Assembly (NCBI GenBank): GCA_031761405.1
Contig: JASEVX010000003.1
Coordinates: forward strand, 112,144,205 to 112,208,204
DNA length: 64,000 nucleotides
Direction of reading: 5' to 3'
From: Serripes groenlandicus
Taxonomy: Eukaryota; Mollusca; Bivalvia; Cardiida; Cardiidae
Shown: one piece after another, positions 11,407 to 21,383 of the stretch
Layout: each line of letters opens with the position of its first letter
Position numbering within the stretch: position 1 is the stretch's first letter
Made by a program: the position numbers and the translations under genes
The notes under the pieces: generated by a model
Told to the model about the DNA's origin: nothing
Database searches by the model: none
Seen by the model: only the letters and a program-made list of their open reading frames with translations

Positions 11407-12869
11407 GCTTATAATTGCAGAGTTCGTATTTTAGAATATCATAGACAAAGAGAGACAACCCATAAATCCAATATACTAGACAGTCAAAACGGATTGTCTT
11501 TCTTTCGCGGAGGTGCGTATGAATACATGACGTGTTGGCTATTTTTAGACACAAAGCTCGCCACAAGACACAAAAGTCGGCCATTGTAGCCCGCCTGAGA
11601 GGGTTTTTTCCGTAAATAATGGTGTTTAACGTGCGATTATGGATAAAATAAAGTGTGCTTAATCGGATAAATGTGATTCCATGACATCTTCTATGGAATA
11701 TTATGCTGTTGAACATTCCTACGTCGGATTAAAGATTACCGGCGCCGCGGGTCGATAAACATGTGAGTACATGAGAGTTTGTTGTTTTTGAAAGATGAAC
11801 GATATCCGTGGAAACTTGATTTTACCAAGATTATATGTAACGGAAACGTACTAAGATTATATGTAGGCGGGATAGTAACGGAAACGTACTAAAGTTACGA
11901 GACAATATCTGGATGATGCCCTATGCTAATAGCCTATCCTATCTTTCAGGAATCATATGTTGTGGGTAGGTACAGTACTGTATTAGAATCAAGACGATGC
12001 TAACCCACAACATAGGGTTCTAAAAGGGATACCCTCTAAAAGACAGGCCAATCCAGGATGACAACTAATGATGGGGTGGGGGAGGGGGAAAGGGGCAACT
12101 GACTAAAGCAACCAAACAAATTTACTTTCATCAATCTAATGTTACAGCATTTTTACTGTAGGCCTACTGTACAGTATTTGTAGTGTATTTCATAAATAAC
12201 CCAGATCTACTGTATTTTTTTTCCAATTCACACCCCTCACAGACAAAAAAGGTGGAAAACAATGCAAAAGAATTGCATTATTGGCAATGACTGCTTAAGA
12301 AAATATTATGATAAAAGAAGAAATTATTGTATTTAAACAAGCAATTCCGGCTTTTTTCATAATGATTTCACAAGAGTTTACAATAATTCAACAAAATCAA
12401 CCCAGCAGAAAAAACATCAACTCCATAAAACCATAGCTTCAAGCATATTGTCGGTCTCGAGCAATAAGGACTTAACTGCAACTTGTCAAAAGCGGCAGTT
12501 ATGTCATTTTTGCTCAAGACTGACAATATGGCTATGCAACATATTATTTTAGAAAACATTGTGACAAAAGAAAAAGTTATTGTAACAAACAGGTTCCTCC
12601 TTTTTCACGATGTTTTCTTTACATTTTCCATGAATATTTAAAAGTTAACAGTCACAACAAAAACAATTATGAACAGGATGACAGAACAGTCCACTTCATA
12701 AAATGTCACTTGACACATCTGCAACAGAGTACATTGACAAATATTTATGATGATAAAATAACTGCAACAGACTGGGTTATTTTTCCAAAAAAACATAATG
12801 ACAAACCAATAAATTTATCGTAAAGATCAGTTTCTCTCTTTGTCAAAGTGTTTTCTTAAATTTATGATT
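11407..12869. other. 3' non-coding part of the left recombinase copy
   Basis: Mirror of 19283-20745. Open frames here (for example 11282-11716 minus) run into the terminal motif and have no recognisable domain. The 35 bp next to the terminal motif ('ttctaaaatacgaa' region) is shared with the intron copy at 14240-14287. Confidence 0.6.
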
Positions 12870-13622
12870 CTACTTAGAGCCTAACGAGAAGGTGCAGTTG
12901 TTAAATGCACAGCTAGAGTTTGTGATGAACCCATTCATCATGGAATTCATACTCATGTTTGCACTTTCATTTGTGGTAGCTGGCAGTGTTGCATTTTCTT
13001 CACATCTGCTAATTGCAGCTAAATGGGTTAATGGATTCTCGTCATAAAGACTAGTCAATGTACTGCTCATGACCTGTTTATGTTTTGTACTTGGCCTTGC
13101 ATATGGGATGAGTGACATCTCATTCGAGTGGTCCGACAAAGACATTATATGTCGTGCAGGTATGTTGTCATCGGTCATAGCACTTAGGGATGTTGCTCTC
13201 AAACAGTGAGCAGTATACCTACGTGATATGCCAGAATTTTTGCAGATATCTGGCAGAAAGTTGGAAAATTGTCTTTTGCCAACAGGTCTCACACCATACC
13301 AAATGTCATTCTGCTCATTGTTTTTCAATGCTTCTTTATTGATATGAGTAAAAAGGCATGGGGCATTGCGGTCAAGTTTCTGCATGTAGTGTTTTAACGC
13401 AGTTACTGGGCAACTCGGTGTACCTGTTGCATACATCCTTTTATCAGAGTTTGCCTCTTTACTATTTAGGTCACCTTGATGGTTTTTCTGCTGGGTTGCA
13501 TGTTTGATTGTGACATATTCTAGACCAGTTTCATCATGGTTGAACTCAAAACTTTGCCGGGTCAGCTGGCTGTGAAACTCCAGCCCCCGACTGACGAACT
13601 GGATTGACAACTGCATCCAGAC

Positions 13623-13665
13623 TTTATATCTCAATGTTATTGGTCCAATAACATTGAGATATAAA
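13623..13665. repeat. 43 bp perfect palindrome within the coding exon (left copy)
   Basis: Mirror of 18487-18529: two 21 bp arms around a single central base, in the recombinase coding sequence. Confidence 0.95.
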
Positions 13666-14280
13666 AAGATTTGTGCCATTTCTGATGCTGAAATTACATC
13701 CTTATGTTTTGTTGGGCGTGCCAATCCAGCTCTACAATCATTTTTTAATTTCCCACTGAGCATATTATTGGCCTTTTTGAAAGTAGAATCTGTGACCAAA
13801 TTAAAATCCCTCCCGCATTCAACCTGGAAATATCTATTAAGTGCAGCTCGCAAGTTTTTTAAAGTGTTCTTGTGGTACTCTGTTTCTCCGCTGGCGTTTT
13901 CCTTGTTTGGTTTTGGCTGGGCTTCAGCGTAAAAAACACAAAGAAGTTCACCCAGCTCTTCTGCGGTTATTGTCATCACATTGACAACTGTGCTCTTTTC
14001 GTCACACCATTCTGCAAGAACAGAAGGATGAAGAAATTTAGTCTTTCAAATTTAAAAGGAGGAGGACTAAGGAGAAAAAAGGACAGACATTTTTTAGAAT
14101 CGCAGGAAGATTTCATGAAGACTTTCCACAAAGACTTTCCATTTTCATGGATTCTTGATGAGATGTCATAAAAGTTGAAATCCTTCTTGTGTATGAGTAA
14201 TAAGTTTATGCTTGAGAAAACCTACAAAATTGAAAATTGTCTATGATATTCTAAAATACGAATTCTGCAATTACCGGGGG

Positions 14281-15108
14281 TATAAGCGATAAATGTATGT
14301 TTTGTTGCATTTATTGGAAAATGAAGTGCAATTGCCTGATTACATGCCTATCATAATGCACTTCGGGCATTATTTGCATTTATTATATTTCTGACGGTTA
14401 TTCACGCGATTTTCCCTGTGACGGAAAACCGATAATCGTGGTTTACAAATAATCACCAGTGAATTATCTCACTGATAATTTTCCACGTGGATACCTTCCT
14501 TTACACTGTTTATGTGTTCATGTGACCTTTGAACCGACAGGGCCTCTTTTGCACATTTTTCGGCTTATACTTCACCGAAAACAAACGAAACTGTGTTTAT
14601 TATGTGCTAGAATGCAGCAAGATCAATATTTAGAGATAGTTCACCCCTTACTCATTCGATTTGATCAAACTAGCTGAATTCCTAGCTGTATTTCAATGCC
14701 ATAAATTGTACATTGCAGTACGGTGACGTCATCAAAAGTGGCGCCAATGATGACGTCACAAATATTCACGAGCCTTTTTGTCAATTTGTGAATGAAACAT
14801 TGATTCACAATATTCATACTCACTACGTTTCTTTGCAATTACCCTAAAAATTGTCTACATATTTTGAAATAGGTTGTAGAAATGTAATAAATAGGATATT
14901 CAATGGTACAGCTTTGAATATTGTGAAATGATACACTTGTGCGCATCGGTTTCTTTGCAAGAAACTCGTTCGCTGCGCTCACTCGTTTCTTACGCGCAAA
15001 CCGAAGCACACTCGTTCATTATTCCACGCTATTCAAAGCTGTACCATACCAGGCAATTGCACTTCATTTTCCAATAAATGCAACAAAACATACATTAATC
15101 CCTTTAAT
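14281..15108. mobile_element. Intron-resident MITE with the element's own terminal motif (left copy)
   Basis: Mirror of 17044-17871, bounded by the 60 bp terminal motif in inverted orientation (14288-14347 and 15051-15108). Confidence 0.8.
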
Positions 15109-15834
15109 ATTTCAAACGCTAAACATTTTTCTCCTTTTTTCACAATCATGAATGTTTTATTTTTCTAATCAAATATGTAAATACAGGTTAAATATCATTG
15201 AAATATATATACAGTGTATATATGTACATGTAGATCTATTGCACAAAGGTTTTTCAACATTTATATCATGGGAAAACATTTTGGGAAAAGGAATATTTGC
15301 TTGAAATGATTTCTGTATTGTAATTTTTTTTTTTTTTTTTTTTTTGTATTTTCCACAATGTTTCATACTCTGTGCTGAGTTTATACTGATAAAACACAGT
15401 AGACTGATTTCATTTGATATATTTAAGGGACTCTTCAAAATGAAAGCACAGGTCTAACAGATTTCAATTTAAGGGGTTTCTTTGGCATTTACTCTTTATT
15501 GTTCGTCAGAGGCTATTCTGTTTTTTAATCAGATAGTCCTGAGGAGTACATATGATGGTTTCAACATTACAACACAAACAAAATGGATTTGCAGCAATTA
15601 ACCGAGAAATAGCTGAGAAACATCACACGAACCTTGGAACACGTTAAATCCCCAACGGGAATTCTTTTTTGTTGACTTAGAAAACCGCTGGTCAGACAGG
15701 GTTTCCAGGGCACTCTTCGACAACGTCTTGAACCGTTTGGCCGGTTGTTCATCACTCGTCGCCGGTTCTAACGTTACTTCTGTTGCTGGAACAGCATTAT
15801 TTTGAAGAGGATTTATGGTCATTTCATCCAGGAA

Positions 15835-16209
15835 TAATTGCTTTCAAAATAAAAACCAATCAAATACGCTGTTTTCATTGGTTAAAACGGATCACGTGAT
15901 TGAAAACTTTTGCAGTTCATACTTCAATGAACTTGCAATTTCTCGGTCACGGAACTACTTTCGGGAAAATACCGATCTATTTTTAGAAATGCCTCAGACT
16001 CAATTTAGAACTGTTCCAATTAATTTAGTAAACAACAATGACCCATAAAAATGTTTATGATTTTATTTAAGAGATAAATGCATGCTTTGTTGCATTTATG
16101 ACATGTGTAAAAGTCCATTCCATTTAATTGTTACGTAACAAAAGTAGATCTATCGAGTTCAAGACTGAAATATATCGTCTGCTGGGTCATCGGCGCATCT
16201 TCACCCGAC
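15835..16209 (+). promoter_or_regulatory. Block P: putative promoter of the recombinase gene
   Basis: The 375 bp upstream of the recombinase ATG. It contains CCAAT elements on both strands near 15858 and 15876 (an AACCAAT...ATTGGTT inverted pair), a palindromic E-box (ATCACGTGAT, 15891-15900) and a degenerate terminal motif at 16068-16102 ('gataaatgcatgctttgttgc'). A TATA-like 'aaatatat' lies at 16168-16175, about 35 bp before the ATG at 16210. The elements are visible; that they drive transcription is inference. A second inverted copy is P' at 20901-21383. Confidence 0.55.
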
Positions 16210-19200
16210 ATGGCTGCCTCGCCTTCCCCTAACTTCGTTTTGGAACTGTCAGGCTCTTTTTTTGATGGAAATGAGTATTTCTTAGAAGACATAGACCCGT
16301 CGATCTTCGACGATCCCTTCCTGGATGAAATGACCATAAATCCTCTTCAAAATAATGCTGTTCCAGCAACAGAAGTAACGTTAGAACCGGCGACGAGTGA
16401 TGAACAACCGGCCAAACGGTTCAAGACGTTGTCGAAGAGTGCCCTGGAAACCCTGTCTGACCAGCGGTTTTCTAAGTCAACAAAAAAGAATTCCCGTTGG
16501 GGATTTAACGTGTTCCAAGGTTCGTGTGATGTTTCTCAGCTATTTCTCGGTTAATTGCTGCAAATCCATTTTGTTTGTGTTGTAATGTTGAAACCATCAT
16601 ATGTACTCCTCAGGACTATCTGATTAAAAAACAGAATAGCCTCTGACGAACAATAAAGAGTAAATGCCAAAGAAACCCCTTAAATTGAAATCTGTTAGAC
16701 CTGTGCTTTCATTTTGAAGAGTCCCTTAAATATATCAAATGAAATCAGTCTACTGTGTTTTATCAGTATAAACTCAGCACAGAGTATGAAACATTGTGGA
16801 AAATACAAAAAAAAAAAAAAAAAAAAAATTACAATACAGAAATCATTTCAAGCAAATATTCCTTTTCCCAAAATGTTTTCCCATGATATAAATGTTGAAA
16901 AACCTTTGTGCAATAGATCTACATGTACATATATACACTGTATATATATTTCAATGATATTTAACCTGTATTTACATATTTGATTAGAAAAATAAAACAT
17001 TCATGATTGTGAAAAAAGGAGAAAAATGTTTAGCGTTTGAAATATTAAAGGGATTAATGTATGTTTTGTTGCATTTATTGGAAAATGAAGTGCAATTGCC
17101 TGGTATGGTACAGCTTTGAATAGCGTGGAATAATGAACGAGTGTGCTTCGGTTTGCGCGTAAGAAACGAGTGAGCGCAGCGAACGAGTTTCTTGCAAAGA
17201 AACCGATGCGCACAAGTGTATCATTTCACAATATTCAAAGCTGTACCATTGAATATCCTATTTATTACATTTCTACAACCTATTTCAAAATATGTAGACA
17301 ATTTTTAGGGTAATTGCAAAGAAACGTAGTGAGTATGAATATTGTGAATCAATGTTTCATTCACAAATTGACAAAAAGGCTCGTGAATATTTGTGACGTC
17401 ATCATTGGCGCCACTTTTGATGACGTCACCGTACTGCAATGTACAATTTATGGCATTGAAATACAGCTAGGAATTCAGCTAGTTTGATCAAATCGAATGA
17501 GTAAGGGGTGAACTATCTCTAAATATTGATCTTGCTGCATTCTAGCACATAATAAACACAGTTTCGTTTGTTTTCGGTGAAGTATAAGCCGAAAAATGTG
17601 CAAAAGAGGCCCTGTCGGTTCAAAGGTCACATGAACACATAAACAGTGTAAAGGAAGGTATCCACGTGGAAAATTATCAGTGAGATAATTCACTGGTGAT
17701 TATTTGTAAACCACGATTATCGGTTTTCCGTCACAGGGAAAATCGCGTGAATAACCGTCAGAAATATAATAAATGCAAATAATGCCCGAAGTGCATTATG
17801 ATAGGCATGTAATCAGGCAATTGCACTTCATTTTCCAATAAATGCAACAAAACATACATTTATCGCTTATACCCCCGGTAATTGCAGAATTCGTATTTTA
17901 GAATATCATAGACAATTTTCAATTTTGTAGGTTTTCTCAAGCATAAACTTATTACTCATACACAAGAAGGATTTCAACTTTTATGACATCTCATCAAGAA
18001 TCCATGAAAATGGAAAGTCTTTGTGGAAAGTCTTCATGAAATCTTCCTGCGATTCTAAAAAATGTCTGTCCTTTTTTCTCCTTAGTCCTCCTCCTTTTAA
18101 ATTTGAAAGACTAAATTTCTTCATCCTTCTGTTCTTGCAGAATGGTGTGACGAAAAGAGCACAGTTGTCAATGTGATGACAATAACCGCAGAAGAGCTGG
18201 GTGAACTTCTTTGTGTTTTTTACGCTGAAGCCCAGCCAAAACCAAACAAGGAAAACGCCAGCGGAGAAACAGAGTACCACAAGAACACTTTAAAAAACTT
18301 GCGAGCTGCACTTAATAGATATTTCCAGGTTGAATGCGGGAGGGATTTTAATTTGGTCACAGATTCTACTTTCAAAAAGGCCAATAATATGCTCAGTGGG
18401 AAATTAAAAAATGATTGTAGAGCTGGATTGGCACGCCCAACAAAACATAAGGATGTAATTTCAGCATCAGAAATGGCACAAATCTTTTTATATCTCAATG
18501 TTATTGGACCAATAACATTGAGATATAAAGTCTGGATGCAGTTGTCAATCCAGTTCGTCAGTCGGGGGCTGGAGTTTCACAGCCAGCTGACCCGGCAAAG
18601 TTTTGAGTTCAACCATGATGAAACTGGTCTAGAATATGTCACAATCAAACATGCAACCCAGCAGAAAAACCATCAAGGTGACCTAAATAGTAAAGAGGCA
18701 AACTCTGATAAAAGGATGTATGCAACAGGTACACCGAGTTGCCCAGTAACTGCGTTAAAACATTACATGCAGAAACTTGACCGCAATGCCCCATGCCTTT
18801 TTACTCATATCAATAAAGAAGCATTGAAAAACAATGAGCAGAATGACATTTGGTATGGTGTGAGACCTGTTGGCAAAAGACAATTTTCCAACTTTCTGCC
18901 AGATATCTGCAAAAATTCTGGCATATCACGTAGGTATACTGCTCACTGTTTGAGAGCAACATCCCTAAGTGCTATGACCGATGACAACATACCTGCACGA
19001 CATATAATGTCTTTGTCGGACCACTCGAATGAGATGTCACTCATCCCATATGCAAGGCCAAGTACAAAACATAAACAGGTCATGAGCAGTACATTGACTA
19101 GTCTTTATGACGAGAATCCATTAACCCATTTAGCTGCAATTAGCAGATGTGAAGAAAATGCAACACTGCCAGCTACCACAAATGAAAGTGCAAACATGAG

Positions 19201-19282
19201 TATGAATTCCATGATGAATGGGTTCATCACAAACTCTAGCTGTGCATTTAACAACTGCACCTTCTCGTTAGGCTCTAAGTAG
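16210..19282 (+). CDS. Crypton-like tyrosine recombinase, intact two-exon gene
   Basis: Exon 1 is 16210-16519 (donor GT at 16520) and exon 2 is 18141-19282 (acceptor AG at 18139-18140 after 'cttctgttcttgc'). They join in phase 1 as ...VFQ-E-WCD..., giving 483 residues. Residues 1-60 are acidic and unordered. About 80-225 form an N-terminal SAM-like/core-binding region ('LRAALNRYF'). The catalytic domain carries R245 (SRGLEF), H372-x-x-R375 (AHCLR), H398 (SDHS) and Y407 (IPYARPS), so the tyrosine recombinase set R, HxxR, H, Y is complete. Family knowledge: this resembles Crypton recombinases and the related domains of KIAA1958, QRICH1 and ZMYM proteins (DUF3504), which cut and rejoin DNA through a 3' phosphotyrosine and mobilise circular intermediates. 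The C-terminal ~75 residues are Ser/Asn-rich. Activity is inferred, not shown. Confidence 0.85.
16807..16828. repeat. A22 homopolymer in the recombinase intron
   Basis: Twenty-two consecutive A, mirrored by twenty-two T at 15324-15345. Equal length in both arms is notable because such runs usually diverge fast. Confidence 0.9.
17105..17249. repeat. 145 bp nested inverted repeat
   Basis: Perfect 18 bp ends (ATGGTACAGCTTTGAATA and its complement) with further partial pairing inside ('aagaaacgag...gtttctt', 'cggtttgcgcg...atgcgc'). Looks like a small foldback MITE. Mirror copy at 14903-15047. Confidence 0.85.
17394..17428. promoter_or_regulatory. Paired palindromic CRE sites around a GGCGCC core
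   Basis: Two exact TGACGTCA octamers (17394-17401 and 17421-17428), arranged as GTGACGTCATC...GATGACGTCAC around 'attggcgccactttt'. TGACGTCA is the CREB/ATF consensus; TTGGCGCC resembles an E2F half-site. Mirrored at 14724-14758. The motifs are seen; regulatory use is inference. Confidence 0.6.
18487..18529. repeat. 43 bp perfect palindrome within the recombinase coding exon
   Basis: Two perfect 21 bp arms (TTTATATCTCAATGTTATTGG and its complement) around one central A. It encodes the 'YLNVIGPITLRYK' segment just upstream of catalytic Arg245, so it is under coding constraint as well as palindromic. Confidence 0.95.
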
Positions 19283-20745
19283 AATCATAAATTTAAGAAA
19301 ACACTTTGACAAAGAGAGAAACTGATCTTTACGATAAATTTATTGGTTTGTCATTATGTTTTTTTGGAAAAATAACCCAGTCTGTTGCAGTTATTTTATC
19401 ATCATAAATATTTGTCAATGTACTCTGTTGCAGATGTGTCAAGTGACATTTTATGAAGTGGACTGTTCTGTCATCCTGTTCATAATTGTTTTTGTTGTGA
19501 CTGTTAACTTTTAAATATTCATGGAAAATGTAAAGAAAACATCGTGAAAAAGGAGGAACCTGTTTGTTACAATAACTTTTTCTTTTGTCACAATGTTTTC
19601 TAAAATAATATGTTGCATAGCCATATTGTCAGTCTTGAGCAAAAATGACATAACTGCCGCTTTTGACAAGTTGCAGTTAAGTCCTTATTGCTCGAGACCG
19701 ACAATATGCTTGAAGCTATGGTTTTATGGAGTTGATGTTTTTTCTGCTGGGTTGATTTTGTTGAATTATTGTAAACTCTTGTGAAATCATTATGAAAAAA
19801 GCCGGAATTGCTTGTTTAAATACAATAATTTCTTCTTTTATCATAATATTTTCTTAAGCAGTCATTGCCAATAATGCAATTCTTTTGCATTGTTTTCCAC
19901 CTTTTTTGTCTGTGAGGGGTGTGAATTGGAAAAAAAATACAGTAGATCTGGGTTATTTATGAAATACACTACAAATACTGTACAGTAGGCCTACAGTAAA
20001 AATGCTGTAACATTAGATTGATGAAAGTAAATTTGTTTGGTTGCTTTAGTCAGTTGCCCCTTTCCCCCTCCCCCACCCCATCATTAGTTGTCATCCTGGA
20101 TTGGCCTGTCTTTTAGAGGGTATCCCTTTTAGAACCCTATGTTGTGGGTTAGCATCGTCTTGATTCTAATACAGTACTGTACCTACCCACAACATATGAT
20201 TCCTGAAAGATAGGATAGGCTATTAGCATAGGGCATCATCCAGATATTGTCTCGTAACTTTAGTACGTTTCCGTTACTATCCCGCCTACATATAATCTTA
20301 GTACGTTTCCGTTACATATAATCTTGGTAAAATCAAGTTTCCACGGATATCGTTCATCTTTCAAAAACAACAAACTCTCATGTACTCACATGTTTATCGA
20401 CCCGCGGCGCCGGTAATCTTTAATCCGACGTAGGAATGTTCAACAGCATAATATTCCATAGAAGATGTCATGGAATCACATTTATCCGATTAAGCACACT
20501 TTATTTTATCCATAATCGCACGTTAAACACCATTATTTACGGAAAAAACCCTCTCAGGCGGGCTACAATGGCCGACTTTTGTGTCTTGTGGCGAGCTTTG
20601 TGTCTAAAAATAGCCAACACGTCATGTATTCATACGCACCTCCGCGAAAGAAAGACAATCCGTTTTGACTGTCTAGTATATTGGATTTATGGGTTGTCTC
20701 TCTTTGTCTATGATATTCTAAAATACGAACTCTGCAATTATAAGC
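19283..20745 (+). other. 3' non-coding region of the recombinase gene
   Basis: No second gene is recognised between the stop and the right cruciform. A 144-codon frame at 20436-20870 runs through the terminal motif and has no domain signal. No AATAAA is seen until the terminal motif itself ('ccaataaatgc' near 20863), which could act as the polyadenylation signal. G-rich (mirror 'ggggtgggggaggggg') tracts lie near 20065. Confidence 0.5.
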
Positions 20746-20893
20746 GATTAATGTATGTTTTGTTGCATTTATTGGAAAATGAAGTGCAATTGCCTGATTA
20801 CATGCCTATCATAATGCCCTTCGGGCATTATTTGCATGTAATCAGGCAATTGCACTTCATTTTCCAATAAATGCAACAAAACATACATTAATC
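20746..20893. repeat. 148 bp cruciform: paired 60 bp terminal motifs, right
   Basis: Mirror of 11259-11406: arms 20746-20805 and 20834-20893, with a 28 bp centre carrying the AATGCCC/GGGCATT hairpin. Confidence 0.9.
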
Positions 20894-20900
20894 CCTTTAA

Positions 20901-21383
20901 GGGATCGTCGAAGATCGACGGGTCTATGTCTTCTAAGAAATACTCATTTCCATCAAAAAAAGAGCCTGACAGTTCCAAAACGAAGTTAGGGGAAGGCGAG
21001 GCAGCCATGTCGGGTGAAGATGCGCCGATGACCCAGCAGACGATATATTTCAGTCTTGAACTCGATAGATCTACTTTTGTTACGTAACAATTAAATGAAA
21101 TGGACTTTTACACATGTCATAAATGCAACAAAGCATGCATTTATCTCTTAAATAAAATCATAAACATTTTTATGGGTCATTGTTGTTTACTAAATTAATT
21201 GGAACAGTTCTAAATTGAGTCTGAGGCATTTCTAAAAATAGATCGGTATTTTCCCGAAAGTAGTTCCGTGACCGAGAAATTGCAAGTTCATTGAAGTATG
21301 AACTGCAAAAGTTTTCAATCACGTGATCCGTTTTAACCAATGAAAACAGCGTATTTGATTGGTTTTTATTTTGACAGCAATTA
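20901..21383 (-). repeat. Inverted copy P' of the promoter/first-exon block
   Basis: Reverse complement of 15835-16317, differing at about two sites (for example 21375 and one base near 21098). It contains the promoter elements and the first 36 codons of the recombinase on the minus strand. The reading frame then passes straight into the terminal motif and stops at 20769, giving a 79-codon chimeric frame. Its orientation would drive transcription antisense into the right gene. Confidence 0.9.

Larger units (their letters stand above)
11252..15834 (-). repeat. Left arm E' of the 4.58 kb inverted repeat
   Basis: Reverse complement of 16318-20900. It ends at 15834, inside the first coding exon of the recombinase, where the match breaks and block P follows in the opposite sense. 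The outer limit at 11252 ('ttaaaggg') directly abuts the ACAT run. Confidence 0.95.
12870..15834 (-). pseudogene. Crypton-like tyrosine recombinase, beheaded left copy
   Basis: Minus-strand mirror of the intact right gene. The large exon (12870-14011) is identical in translation and keeps the catalytic set. The acceptor is at 14012-14013 and the donor at 15631-15632. The first exon survives only as 15633-15834. It lacks the first 36 codons and the start codon, because block P is joined here in the wrong orientation. An internal ATG at 15820-15822 could start a protein shortened by about 40 residues, but the promoter block beside it faces away. I treat it as non-functional unless transcribed from a bidirectional promoter in P. 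Confidence 0.85.
17044..17871. mobile_element. Intron-resident non-autonomous element bounded by the host element's terminal motif
   Basis: Bounded left by TTAAAGGGATTAATGTATG... (17044-17101) and right by the inverted motif (17805-17864, ending 'atcgcttata'), so it has the same ends as the 10 kb element. Inside are a nested inverted repeat (17105-17249) and the paired CRE sites (17394-17428). It has no convincing coding capacity. It may be a MITE derived from the family that landed in the intron, or the termini of an older autonomous copy. The flank next to 17871 (about 35 bp) is also shared with 20700-20740, so the whole exon 2 module (17805-20805) is itself bounded by inverted copies. Confidence 0.75.
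16318..20900 (+). repeat. Right arm E of the 4.58 kb inverted repeat
   Basis: Starts inside exon 1 at 'ttcctgg' and ends at 'ccctttaa'. It contains the remainder of the gene, its intron, the 3' region and the right cruciform. The breakpoint sequence 'aaggga' in exon 1 (complement strand) matches the 'aaaggga' at the terminal motif, a microhomology at the joint with P'. Confidence 0.95.
11252..21383. mobile_element. Composite inverted-dimer Crypton-like tyrosine recombinase element
   Basis: A 10132 bp insertion whose parts lie in the order E'(11252-15834), P(15835-16317), E(16318-20900), P'(20901-21383). E' and E are reverse complements; every mirrored landmark I tested sums to 32152, so the arms have no net indel over 4583 bp, and both carry a 22-base A/T homopolymer. 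P and P' are reverse complements (coordinates sum to 37218) with about two substitutions. The flanks are ACAT repeats that would rejoin in perfect register if the insertion were removed, so no target duplication can be seen. It encodes one complete tyrosine recombinase gene (right) and one beheaded copy (left). No reverse transcriptase, RNase H, DDE transposase or replicase was seen. This fits a Crypton-type element in gene content, but the inverted-dimer layout is not the usual Crypton form. Confidence 0.85.

Noticed and set aside
11282..11716. 144-codon frame (and its mirror 20436-20870)
   Set aside because: It runs through the terminal cruciform, has no domain signal and no promoter context. 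It is likely chance in the 3' region.
13654..14171. Plus-strand frames antisense to the left recombinase exon and its mirror
   Set aside because: Shadows of the recombinase coding exon and splice region on the other strand.
15815..16048. 77-codon plus frame in block P (repeated on the minus strand in P')
   Set aside because: It begins across the rearranged 15834 junction, so the start is not native, and it overlaps the putative promoter. Possibly the tail of an unknown upstream frame, but unsupported.
11252..21383. The palindrome as a sequencing or assembly artefact
   Set aside because: A missed-adapter chimera would mirror the flanks. Both flanks instead carry the satellite in the same orientation, and the P block breaks the symmetry. 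It cannot be fully excluded without reads.
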